From G963678255 sp963678255 (GTDB lineage: Bacteria; Cloacimonadota; Cloacimonadia; Cloacimonadales; WRIO01): a stretch of 64,000 bases of DNA. Position 1 is the first letter of the stretch, and every line of letters starts with the position of its first letter. The DNA lies in assembly GCA_963678255.2 (NCBI GenBank), contig OY782778.1:1-64000 (forward strand), given 5' to 3'. Shown here piece after piece: positions 1 to 7,596 of the stretch. The notes under the pieces were generated by a model. It saw only the letters and a list, made by a program, of their open reading frames with translations. It was not told the DNA's origin and did no database searches. A program made the translations under genes and the position numbers.

Positions 1-357
1 AGGTTTTCCGAGAGGATCTATAACACGACCCAGCAATTCATCCCCTACTATCACATCCATAATTCTACCCGTGCGATGGACTTCATCACCCGCGTGGAGT
101 TGTGAGTATTCACCGAGTAAGACTACTCCTATTTCATTCTCATCGACATTGAAGGCAATACCGGAAATGTCATGTTTAAACAATAACAGTTCATAATATC
201 CAACACCAGGTAGTCCGGAAACTTTAACAATACCAGTGGCGATACTGGTGATGGTTCCAATTTCAGAGAGTTCGAGTAGAGGAGAGAAGGATTCAATAGA
301 ATGGTCAATTCCAGAGAATAATCTATCAATGACATGTTTGAGGTTTTCAGTCTCCAT
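1..357 (-). CDS. atpA: N-type F-ATPase subunit alpha, N-terminal part
   Basis: This is the first 119 codons of the F1 alpha subunit; the rest lies beyond the left edge. The translation begins METENLKHVIDRLF and carries the alpha beta-barrel signature (SIATGIVKVSGLPGV, then NVDENEIGVVLLG and GRVIDPLGKP), which precedes the nucleotide-binding domain of the family. The start codon at 357-355 overlaps the end of atpF by 11 bases, as expected in a translationally coupled ATPase operon. It would form the alpha3beta3 hexamer with the beta subunit encoded upstream. In N-ATPase operons atpA follows atpF and precedes atpG, which should lie just outside the window. Identity is clear from sequence and context. 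Confidence 0.93.
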   Translation of the reverse strand, partial: METENLKHVIDRLFSGIDHSIESFSPLLELSEIGTITSIATGIVKVSGLPGVGYYELLLFKHDISGIAFNVDENEIGVVLLGEYSQLHAGDEVHRTGRIMDVIVGDELLGRVIDPLGKP

Positions 358-1183
358 CTTTGACAACTCCTTTATTAGGCAGTGCTGGCTTATCAGTTTC
401 AGACTTAGTTTTTATTATAGGTTTGTCTTGTTTTTTTAGAAGTTCACCAATACTTTTTTCGAAAGAGAAGAGATAATCATTTATGTTCCAAGCGACTTTG
501 TACCCATTTGCAGTAAGCTCAATCCCGTTAATAAGTTCAGGGGCAGTCTCGAAATCTATTTTTGATTTGGTGGAGAAAGTCGAATCAATCACATCTTTAA
601 TAGCCTTTTGTTGTTGAGCAGGGAGGTCAAAAGAGCTACGTAAAGTCACAGGATCAGAGGCTGTTTTAAGAGCTAAAGAGAGTTCATCTTTAGACTTCCC
701 CTGAATATTTTTCAAGCGATTTATGAATACTTCAGTCATACTAGCTTCCAGGGTTTCAGTGCTAAGATCAGACATAAGCTTTCTTACGATGGCAAACACT
801 TCTTTTTGAGTCTTATTTATAATCTCTTGATTCAAGTTATGAGCATCGTTTATCAAAGTTTCCTTCCTTTTGGCACTCAAAGTATTTGCTTCTTGGCGCG
901 CTTCATCAAGAAGTCGGCTACGTTCTGCTTTCACATCGTCTTTTGCTTTGTTCATAAGGGCATCATGTTGTTTATCGAATTCATCATTTTTCTGTAGGAA
1001 TTCTTCATGCTCCTTTTGAGCTTCTGCTTTTTTAGTATCGGCATCAGCGAGTTCTTTAGCTATCTTTTTCTCACGGGTATCGATAGCACCCATAATGGGT
1101 TTGTAAAGAAAACGTTTCATCAACCAGACTAAAATGAGAAAGTTTAGAACTTGAGCACCAACTGTAAACCAATCTATATTCAT
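347..1183 (-). CDS. atpF: N-type F-ATPase subunit b, long form
   Basis: A 278-residue peripheral-stalk subunit b. One membrane helix near residues 8-23 is followed by a long charged heptad-rich stretch (about 35-140, KKIAKELADADTKKAEAQKE) typical of the b-stalk. It is far longer than ordinary b (about 160 residues). The C-terminal half contains a segment resembling the delta/OSCP C-terminal region (ELINGIELTANGYKVAWNIN, like the family's GG-x-x-x-x-x-G pattern). N-ATPase operons have no separate delta gene, so a fused b-delta function is a reasonable inference. It lies between atpE and atpA, with 3 bases to atpE and 11 bases of overlap with atpA. Confidence 0.9.
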   Translation of the reverse strand: MNIDWFTVGAQVLNFLILVWLMKRFLYKPIMGAIDTREKKIAKELADADTKKAEAQKEHEEFLQKNDEFDKQHDALMNKAKDDVKAERSRLLDEARQEANTLSAKRKETLINDAHNLNQEIINKTQKEVFAIVRKLMSDLSTETLEASMTEVFINRLKNIQGKSKDELSLALKTASDPVTLRSSFDLPAQQQKAIKDVIDSTFSTKSKIDFETAPELINGIELTANGYKVAWNINDYLFSFEKSIGELLKKQDKPIIKTKSETDKPALPNKGVVKDGD

Positions 1184-1186
1184 GAT

Positions 1187-1465
1187 TTACTTACCTGCTA
1201 TGTTAAGGAAATACTTCCAAAACGGGTTAGCGAAAATGAGAATCATTGAAACCACAAAGCAGTAGATGGCAGTGGACTCAATCATTGCCAGTCCAACGAA
1301 TAAAGTTCGGGTTATAGTAGCAGAGGCATCAGGTTGTTGAGCCAGAGAAGTCAAAGCAGTTGCGACAGCTTTTCCTTCAGCTAGAGCAGGTCCCATCGTA
1401 CCAAAGCCTGTGGTGATTCCAGCGATGGCAATAGATGCCACAGCAATAATAGTCATATTATCCAT
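1187..1465 (-). CDS. atpE: N-type F-ATPase subunit c (rotor ring)
   Basis: A 92-residue two-helix proteolipid. Helix 1 contains GPALAEGKA with Glu30, and helix 2 contains MIESTAIYCF with Glu63, Ser64, Thr65 and Tyr68. The 33-residue spacing from Glu30 to Glu63 equals Gln32 to Glu65 in the Na+-binding c subunit of Ilyobacter tartaricus, and Ser64, Thr65 and Tyr68 fall on the other known Na+ ligands. A double carboxylate (one per helix) is typical of N-ATPase rotors. Na+ coupling is therefore likely, although some N-type rings with such ligands have been reported to prefer protons. It is preceded by a good ribosome-binding site (AAGGAGAT). Confidence 0.94.
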   Translation of the reverse strand: MDNMTIIAVASIAIAGITTGFGTMGPALAEGKAVATALTSLAQQPDASATITRTLFVGLAMIESTAIYCFVVSMILIFANPFWKYFLNIAGK

Positions 1466-1489
1466 AATATCTCCTTGATTTTAGTGTTT

Positions 1490-2191
1490 TCAACTCTCAT
1501 TAATTTTTACTTTACTAACTTTAGACTTGCTGATTCGAGTGGCTGCGGCTATGTAAACTGCGGCTAATATACTAAAGATATACGCCTGCACCATACCAGT
1601 TAGTAAGCCGAGTAATGTCATTACGATAGGAAAGATCAAAGGAACGATTGAAACTAGTATGCCAATAATCATAGCTCCACTCATCATATTACCAAACAAA
1701 CGAACTGCAAGCGCCAGAGTACGCGATAGTTCAGAAATAATGTTAAAAGGCAACATAATGAAGGTTGGTTCTATATAAGTTTTCAAATAGTTTATTACAC
1801 CTTGTTCTTTGATCCCAAAAAAAGGAACTGCAACAAAGACGCAGAGTGCCAAAGCAACAGTGGTAGAAAGCGAACCGGTTGGTATTTCAAAGCCAGGAAT
1901 GACAGAGCTAAGACTAGCTGATGCCACAAAGAGGAAGAGAGTGCCTAAAAATCCAATATAATTTTCTGGATGAGTCAAGCCAATATCATTTATTTGTGAA
2001 TTCATTCCAATGACTAACATTTCGAGAAGGCTTTGCCAAGGGGAATGCTTCAGCTCTGTTGAAAGTTTTCGAGTGATGATGATGGAACCGACAACCAGAA
2101 CCAACATCAGAGCCCAAGTAAATACAATGGTAGCATTCAGTTTAAATATTCCTGATTGTATGTAGATTATAGCGTCAGGACTTAATTGCAT
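1490..2191 (-). CDS. atpB: N-type F-ATPase subunit a (stator channel)
   Basis: A 233-residue polytopic membrane protein with five to six hydrophobic segments. It carries the invariant channel arginine at about residue 164 in SRTLALAVRLFGNMMSG, the hallmark of F-type subunit a, and a C-terminal helix GMVQAYIFSILAAVYI that matches the family's second conserved stretch. It forms the ion half-channels facing the c ring. The start overlaps the end of atpR by 17 bases, so translation is probably coupled. Nothing appears truncated. Confidence 0.95.
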   Translation of the reverse strand: MQLSPDAIIYIQSGIFKLNATIVFTWALMLVLVVGSIIITRKLSTELKHSPWQSLLEMLVIGMNSQINDIGLTHPENYIGFLGTLFLFVASASLSSVIPGFEIPTGSLSTTVALALCVFVAVPFFGIKEQGVINYLKTYIEPTFIMLPFNIISELSRTLALAVRLFGNMMSGAMIIGILVSIVPLIFPIVMTLLGLLTGMVQAYIFSILAAVYIAAATRISKSKVSKVKINES

Positions 2192-2495
2192 TGTTTTCCT
2201 CCTTACTCACAGAAATGACATTTTTAGATGATTTGATCGTAAGATGATTTACTATAAAGCGAGCTATAAAAAACCCTACAAAACACAAAACCAGCCGTTG
2301 CCATTGTCTCCCTCCAATAAAATAAAAACCAGTCAGGACAAAACCAGTTCTCAAGAGGAAGCTGAGTAAAAACCACCAGGCAGGATTAGGAGATAGAAGC
2401 CCTTTTTTAATCGTCCACCAAAGACCTCCGAAGAAAATCATTCCGAGTAAAAGACCAGCAATTAAAGGGTAACACAGGTTTATAATTTCAATCAT
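2175..2495 (-). CDS. atpR: N-ATPase accessory membrane protein AtpR
   Basis: A small (106-residue) protein with three predicted membrane segments (LCYPLIAGLLLGMIFFGGLWW, WWFLLSFLLRTGFVLTGFYF, LVLCFVGFFIARFIV). AtpR is found only in N-type ATPase operons, between atpQ and atpB, and is thought to interact with the c subunit through conserved arginines in its membrane part; Arg residues are visible inside the second and third segments. I chose the internal ATG at 2495 (MIEIINLCYP) because it has a GAGGAT ribosome-binding site and overlaps the atpQ stop by 8 bases. The frame stays open upstream to 2534, but that would overlap atpQ by 47 bases. Confidence 0.87.
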   Translation of the reverse strand: MIEIINLCYPLIAGLLLGMIFFGGLWWTIKKGLLSPNPAWWFLLSFLLRTGFVLTGFYFIGGRQWQRLVLCFVGFFIARFIVNHLTIKSSKNVISVSKEENNAIKS

Positions 2496-2826
2496 GTTTA
2501 TCCTCATTATCATTATGCATGTCTTTGTCTTCATTGGAAACCCAATGCCAAGCGTTGAAGCATCCGATGATCAAGCCGATGAAAAGCAACATTAAAGTCC
2601 ATGACTGAGATCCTGGGTAATGCTCATCAATCCAATAACCGAGAGCAACTCCAAGCAGAGTAGGGATAACTACAGCCCAGCCAATGAGTCCCATTTTTCC
2701 TAATCCGTTCCATATTCCAGGTGTAGGATTTCTTTGTGCTTTGAGTTTATGCTTTACTTTGAGGTCAATTTTCCAGCTTAACAAAGTCTGGTTGTTTCTG
2801 TTAACAATTTTTGCTTTTTCACTCAT
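2488..2826 (-). CDS. atpQ: N-ATPase accessory membrane protein AtpQ (AtpI-like)
   Basis: A 112-residue protein with a basic N-terminal third (LKVKHKLKAQRNP) followed by two membrane helices (GLIGWAVVIPTLLGVALGYWI and TLMLLFIGLIIGCFNAWHWV). This is the AtpI/AtpQ topology known from N-type ATPase operons, where it may assist assembly of the c ring or carry Mg2+; the function is not firmly established. The C-terminus is short and acidic/histidine-rich (NEDKDMHNDNEDKHD). It overlaps atpC by 8 bases and atpR by 8 bases. Confidence 0.87.
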   Translation of the reverse strand: MSEKAKIVNRNNQTLLSWKIDLKVKHKLKAQRNPTPGIWNGLGKMGLIGWAVVIPTLLGVALGYWIDEHYPGSQSWTLMLLFIGLIIGCFNAWHWVSNEDKDMHNDNEDKHD

Positions 2827-3223
2827 TATGAACCTCCATTAAACGGTGGATGAAACTGCTCTCCATCTTTGTAATTACTGATTTGACATTTTTTTCTTGC
2901 TCATTCATTATCAGATATTCTTTTTCAACTAGTTTATGTAATTTGGCAAGATCCGTACCGACAACGGCTTCCCTGACAGACACCATCACATCCAGACCTA
3001 TTTTTATCAAGACACCTTCGTTGACTGCGACATATACTTCATTTCCATCATCAGGCTGGAATATTAAAATTCCTGGAACAATTGCGCCAACACAATCTAA
3101 TCGATGAGGCAAGATCCCGCAAGAACCAGCAGAAGTCTCTACAACAATGCGAGATATGTTATTTTTTTCAAATAAGATTTGAAAAGGTAAGAAAACCTTA
3201 AGATTCATGAGTTGTTTTTGCAT
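2819..3223 (-). CDS. atpC: N-type F-ATPase subunit epsilon
   Basis: A 134-residue epsilon subunit. The N-terminal beta sandwich shows the family pattern ILPHRLDCVGAIVPGILIF followed by VYVAVNEGVLIKIG. The C-terminal part is a short helical hairpin (EKEYLIMNEQEKNVKSVITK). It sits on gamma in the central stalk and probably regulates ATP hydrolysis. The ATG at 3223 overlaps atpD by 26 bases and has GGAG about 7 bases upstream; a second in-frame ATG at 3208 has no clear ribosome-binding site. Placement of epsilon directly after beta at the front of the operon is the N-ATPase order. Confidence 0.92.
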   Translation of the reverse strand: MQKQLMNLKVFLPFQILFEKNNISRIVVETSAGSCGILPHRLDCVGAIVPGILIFQPDDGNEVYVAVNEGVLIKIGLDVMVSVREAVVGTDLAKLHKLVEKEYLIMNEQEKNVKSVITKMESSFIHRLMEVHNE

Positions 3224-4661
3224 GCTCTGTCTCCGAATCGGGTTTTACATCCGGTTTATTGTTTTCCTGTTTTTCTTTTGCTTCATCAACTTTTCCGATC
3301 ATATAAAGAGCACTTTCGGGATAGTCTTTGAATTCATCGTTAAGGATTCTTTCACAACCATCCAAAGCATCTTCAAGACTGATGAGTTTACCTTTTAGAC
3401 CGGTAAATTGCTCTGTGGTAATAAAGGGTTGAGTAAGAAACCGTTCTAATCTTCTTGCTCTATTTACAGTATTTCTGTCATTAGGTGCTAATTGTTCTAA
3501 CCCGAGCATCGCTATGATATCTTTAAGATCTGCATATTGAGCTAATGTTTGACGTATTTTCTGAGCAATCGAGTAGTGTCGATCTCCGATAATGGAGGGA
3601 GTGGACATTCTGGAACTGGATTGGAGTGGATCGATGGAAGGGAAGAGTCCTTCACTTGCTCGTTTACGAGAGAGCACAATTGAGGCTGAAAGATGAGAAA
3701 AGGTATGAACAGCGGCAGGGTCAGTCAAATCATCAGCTGGCACATATACCGCTTGAATGGAGGTAATAGCCCCAGTGTCCGTGTTGGCGATACGTTCTTC
3801 TAGTTTGGATAACTCAGTGCTCATTGTGGGTTGGTAGCCCAAACGTGAAGGCATTTGTCCCATCATACCTGATACTTCCATCCCAGCTTGGAGAAAGCGA
3901 AAAATATTATCAATGAGAAGTAAAACATCTTTGTGTTCATCATCCCGAAAATACTCAGCCATAGTCAAGGCAGCATGCCCGACTCGGAATCTACTACCGG
4001 GAGGCTCATTCATTTGGCTGAAAATCATCACCATATTGGGTAAGACACCGCTTTCTTTCATATTACTATACAGTTCTTCACCTTCACGGCAACGTTCCCC
4101 AATACCACAGAAAATGCTTACCCCTTCCTGATTTCCTATCATATTATGGATCATTTCGGTAAGCAATACAGTCTTGCCAACACCTGCACCACCAAAAAGA
4201 CCTGCCTTACCGCCACGTTCCAGGGGCACAAGCACATCAATTACTTTGATGCCTGTCTCCATTATTTCAGACTTGGTGGAACGTCTGGAGAGAGAAGGCG
4301 GGGGTTGATGGACTGAGCGCCATTTGACATCGGATAAAGCACCTTGATTATCAATGGTATTACCAAAAACATCAAACATTCGTGAAAGTACACCTTTACC
4401 GACAGGTGCTTTTAACTGACCAGCAGTATCTTCAACCTTCATCCCACGAGAAAGCCCTTGTGTCGGTGTTAAAGCAATCCCACGCACGCGGTATTCATCT
4501 AATTGAGATAATACTTCGATAATTATCTCCTGATTAGTTCCAGAAGTCAGAATTGAATAAATCGAGGGCAACCGCTTTTCAAACTTGATTTCAACAACAC
4601 TACCTCGAACCGAAATGACTGTTCCGATATTAGAGTGGTTGTTTTTTTTATCAGCACTCAT
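3198..4661 (-). CDS. atpD: N-type F-ATPase subunit beta (catalytic)
   Basis: A 487-residue catalytic beta subunit. It shows the Walker A loop GGAGVGKT (residues 157-164), the GERCREGEEL motif with the catalytic glutamate near residue 189, Walker B VLLLIDNIFRF, and the PAAVHTFSHLSASIVLSR segment. Two conserved positions look altered: the usual DEL/LPSQ-like stretch reads AGMMGQMPSRLGYQPT (normal), while the canonical IDNIFRF replaces IDDIFRF, as in many beta subunits. The C-terminus has an unusual acidic/Glu-rich tail of about 30 residues beyond the normal end. It starts one base after the aldolase stop, so the ATPase genes are likely in the same transcript. Confidence 0.96.
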   Translation of the reverse strand: MSADKKNNHSNIGTVISVRGSVVEIKFEKRLPSIYSILTSGTNQEIIIEVLSQLDEYRVRGIALTPTQGLSRGMKVEDTAGQLKAPVGKGVLSRMFDVFGNTIDNQGALSDVKWRSVHQPPPSLSRRSTKSEIMETGIKVIDVLVPLERGGKAGLFGGAGVGKTVLLTEMIHNMIGNQEGVSIFCGIGERCREGEELYSNMKESGVLPNMVMIFSQMNEPPGSRFRVGHAALTMAEYFRDDEHKDVLLLIDNIFRFLQAGMEVSGMMGQMPSRLGYQPTMSTELSKLEERIANTDTGAITSIQAVYVPADDLTDPAAVHTFSHLSASIVLSRKRASEGLFPSIDPLQSSSRMSTPSIIGDRHYSIAQKIRQTLAQYADLKDIIAMLGLEQLAPNDRNTVNRARRLERFLTQPFITTEQFTGLKGKLISLEDALDGCERILNDEFKDYPESALYMIGKVDEAKEKQENNKPDVKPDSETEHAKTTHES

Positions 4662-4662
4662 T

Positions 4663-5739
4663 TTATTTAATACCTGGATCAGGTTTTAGGTCAAAAGGCT
4701 GTCCTATAGATAGTTTGATATCCTTTTCCAGAGCATTGCTGTATTCACCTCGGCGTGCTGCATAGTTGCATCTAGCACGATGAAGTAGAGCTTGTTGAGC
4801 AGCCAATACATTGTCTTCCATACCCTTCCAAATCTCCAAAGCCGGGTATTGGATAGCACGACCAAATGAAAAGGAAAGTTCCCAAGGCAAGTGTAACCTG
4901 AACCTATCATTCATAGCATTCAAACGCATACTAGCTTTTTCACCTGATTGGCCACCAGATAAAAAAGCAATACCGGGAACCGCAGCAGAAACTGAATGTA
5001 TAAGACATTTCACGGTAGCATTAGCCACTGCATCTACAGAGGATTGGGTCGGACAATCAAGTCCAGGAACTACCATGTTAGGCTTCAGTATAATGCCTTC
5101 CAATACGACATTCTGTGTGTATAGCTGATTAAATACTTCTCTCAGGAGGTACTCAGTAACAACCATACATTTTTCCAGAGTATGATCTCCATCCATTAAT
5201 ACTTCAGGCTCTATAATGGGGACTAATCCTGCATGCTGGCACAAGGCAGCATAGCGAGCAAGTGCGTGAGCATTGGCACTAATACAGGCCTTACTTGGGA
5301 TGCCATGTCCAATAGTAATAACAGCCCGCCATTTGGCAAAACGAGCACCCATTTGATAATAATTAGCAAGCCGTTCACCTAAACCATCCAAGCCTTCAGT
5401 AACTTTCTCTCCTGGATGTCCAGCCAAATCCTTAGCCCCCATATCAACTTTGATACCAGGAATTATTCCAACATTATTCATAATCGATAGAAAAGGAACG
5501 CCATCTTGAGTTGACTGACTAATCGTTTCATCAGAGAGAATTAATCCGCTGATATAGTTATTTAAGCCAGGGGTTGTGATTATCAATTCCCTATATGATC
5601 TATGGTATTCTAATGTAGGAGGGATTTCCAATTTTTCAAATCGTTTATTGATTGTGCTCGTACTTTCGTCAATTGCCAGAATACCTTTATTTTTAGCAAC
5701 CATCGCACGGGCAGTGTCAGAAAGCTCGTTTAAATTCAT
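4663..5739 (-). CDS. Class I fructose-bisphosphate aldolase
   Basis: A 358-residue aldolase of the eukaryote-like class I family, which splits fructose 1,6-bisphosphate into two triose phosphates by a Schiff-base mechanism. Visible active-site elements are ILAIDESTSTINKRF with Asp24, GARFAKWRAV with Lys136, and EGIILKPNMVVPGLDCP with the Schiff-base Lys219, each matching the rabbit enzyme's Asp33, Lys146 and Lys229. FLSGGQSGEKASMRLNAMN is the phosphate-binding stretch. A GAGGTG ribosome-binding site precedes the ATG. The last codon is one base from atpD. Class I aldolase of this type is unusual in bacteria and fits an acquired sugar-phosphate module. Confidence 0.95.
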   Translation of the reverse strand: MNLNELSDTARAMVAKNKGILAIDESTSTINKRFEKLEIPPTLEYHRSYRELIITTPGLNNYISGLILSDETISQSTQDGVPFLSIMNNVGIIPGIKVDMGAKDLAGHPGEKVTEGLDGLGERLANYYQMGARFAKWRAVITIGHGIPSKACISANAHALARYAALCQHAGLVPIIEPEVLMDGDHTLEKCMVVTEYLLREVFNQLYTQNVVLEGIILKPNMVVPGLDCPTQSSVDAVANATVKCLIHSVSAAVPGIAFLSGGQSGEKASMRLNAMNDRFRLHLPWELSFSFGRAIQYPALEIWKGMEDNVLAAQQALLHRARCNYAARRGEYSNALEKDIKLSIGQPFDLKPDPGIK

Positions 5740-5797
5740 TTTTTCACCTCTTTAGTTTTCTCAATTGTTGACTAGGCAATATTAAATAATCATTTTG

Positions 5798-6256
5798 TTA
5801 CGACTTTTCTTCATTTTCCAATGCTTCAATCTTTGCAAGACGACGTTTAAATCGTTCATCACCCATAAAAATAGCATTGAGGAATGAACTCATCAAATCA
5901 CAGGCGAGAGCAGAACCTATAACCCGACTACCTAAACAAATAATGTTCATATTGTCATCTTCTACTCCTTGATGAGCAGAGAAGGAATCAGAAATCAAGG
6001 CAGCTCTAGCACCAGGAATTTTGTTTGCAGTAATACAGGCCCCGACACCGCTTCCACAAATGGCAATACCTCTAAACACTTTCTCATTTACAACCGCTTT
6101 TGCCAGAGGAATGATAAAATCGGGGTAGTCATCATCATTATCGAGTTCATAGGCACCAAAGTCCAAAACCTCATATCCTTTAGTTTTCAGGAACTTAGTT
6201 AATTGTTCTTTTAACAGGAATCCTCCGTGATCAGCGGCTATACCAATGGATTTCAT
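5798..6256 (-). CDS. rpiB: Ribose-5-phosphate isomerase B
   Basis: A 152-residue RpiB/LacAB-family isomerase that interconverts ribose 5-phosphate and ribulose 5-phosphate. Diagnostic segments are IGIAADHGGFLLK at the N-terminus (Asp9, His10), DFGAYELDNDDDYPD, the catalytic-cysteine loop GIAICGSGVGACITANKIPG (Cys67), and GVEDDNMNIICLGSRVIG. The usual CGTGxG reads CGSGVG, a conservative change. It overlaps the upstream membrane protein gene by four bases (ATGA) and has a strong GAGGAGG ribosome-binding site. It would supply pentose phosphates to the phosphoketolase encoded two genes upstream. Confidence 0.94.
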   Translation of the reverse strand: MKSIGIAADHGGFLLKEQLTKFLKTKGYEVLDFGAYELDNDDDYPDFIIPLAKAVVNEKVFRGIAICGSGVGACITANKIPGARAALISDSFSAHQGVEDDNMNIICLGSRVIGSALACDLMSSFLNAIFMGDERFKRRLAKIEALENEEKS

Positions 6257-7596
6257 ATTTCCTCCTCAGTGCACGAAGCAAGTTCAGCTGCAAGAATTTT
6301 ACTCATATGCCTTAGCCGTGCGTTTATCTTCTCACGTTCATGAAATGACTCGACTGAACTCTTCGCAATTTCAGCAGTCCATTGAACTTGATTGAGAAGT
6401 GATCTCCTTCGTTGTGGGTTAGAAGTAAAACCATCAAGAATTTGAAAAGCATCGATCATCCGAGTTATGATAATAACATCCCCTTTGGCGATGCTTCGAA
6501 TCTGATTGAACGATTCGGACAGCATGCTATCAAAGCAATGGGTTTTTGCAATGACTCTCAGTACTCCATCCTCACTACGGTATGAAGAGGGAATCTTGCG
6601 ATTGGCCATTTGTGCAAGAATTGCTGTCAGATAATCCACGCACATCACAGCAGTGGTTGTGTCTATTATACCGGGAGATAGGGCTTTCAACGCCACATCT
6701 ACAATCTGTTTGATACCGAAGGCAGCATCCTGTTCTAGTGTGCGGTAGTGGCTGATGACGAATGATGCCAGCAGATCATTAATTGTATCCTGATCCAAGG
6801 TGTCTTTTAGAGAGAGCGAGACAAGGGGAGTGTCTTGAACAACAAACTCACCAATACAACGCTCCATTCTCACGATGCTTTTTTTGTCTTTAGCAATACG
6901 CAGAAGAGCTTGGTTATCCACACTCTGAATATATCCATTTTTCTTGGCAAGAACTGTATTCCAATTCCATTCTGTCAGAAAATCCAGGGTTGTATTATCT
7001 TTATCATTAGTAGGTTTTAGTTCAAGATGTTCAGGGAAAAGCCTTTCAATTGTGCGAATAGTTTCATTGGCAACAGAAGCAATAATATTTGAAGCTTGGA
7101 TGGAAGAAGCAATATGATGAATAAAGAACATGAGTGTTCCAACACCTCCGAGCGCCATCACTAAGCCAAAGAAAACCGCCAGGCTTGGAACAAATGTTCC
7201 CTCATCACCGCTCCGAATAGTACGCAAAACAATCAGGCAATAGGTAAAAATACCAGCAAAGATTCCAAGTACGATCTGAGTGACACGACTTCTTATGAAG
7301 TTCCGCAGGATACGCGAAGTGTATTGACTTGAGGCAAGTGCAAGTACCACAAGGATCATGGAAAAGGTAACCCCTACCACAGTCATCATCGAACTAGCAA
7401 TCGTTGACATCATCCCACGTGAGCCTTCTGCACCAGCACCAAATAGGTGAGACCACTGTGCCAACCACCTGTCGTTGCTGGCAGAGTCCACATTGATCAA
7501 AGCAATTGCTAAAGCTATACTTCCTAGAAGAATTAACGAAGGCACAAACCAAAAGCTTGATCGTAAATTGCTACAAAGCTGTTTGAGCTTATTCAT
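6253..7596 (-). CDS. DUF2254 family membrane protein
   Basis: A 447-residue protein. The N-terminal third has four membrane helices (near residues 17-36, 62-86, 107-127 and 135-165), with the family-like stretch MSTIASSMMTVVGVTFSMILVVL. About 270 soluble residues follow. This matches DUF2254, a widespread membrane family of unknown function. The start overlaps the phosphoketolase stop by 8 bases and the end overlaps rpiB by 4, so it belongs to the same transcript although its role in the carbon pathway is unclear. The C-terminal region looks helical (EREKINARLRHMSKILAAEL). Confidence 0.85.
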   Translation of the reverse strand: MNKLKQLCSNLRSSFWFVPSLILLGSIALAIALINVDSASNDRWLAQWSHLFGAGAEGSRGMMSTIASSMMTVVGVTFSMILVVLALASSQYTSRILRNFIRSRVTQIVLGIFAGIFTYCLIVLRTIRSGDEGTFVPSLAVFFGLVMALGGVGTLMFFIHHIASSIQASNIIASVANETIRTIERLFPEHLELKPTNDKDNTTLDFLTEWNWNTVLAKKNGYIQSVDNQALLRIAKDKKSIVRMERCIGEFVVQDTPLVSLSLKDTLDQDTINDLLASFVISHYRTLEQDAAFGIKQIVDVALKALSPGIIDTTTAVMCVDYLTAILAQMANRKIPSSYRSEDGVLRVIAKTHCFDSMLSESFNQIRSIAKGDVIIITRMIDAFQILDGFTSNPQRRRSLLNQVQWTAEIAKSSVESFHEREKINARLRHMSKILAAELASCTEEEI

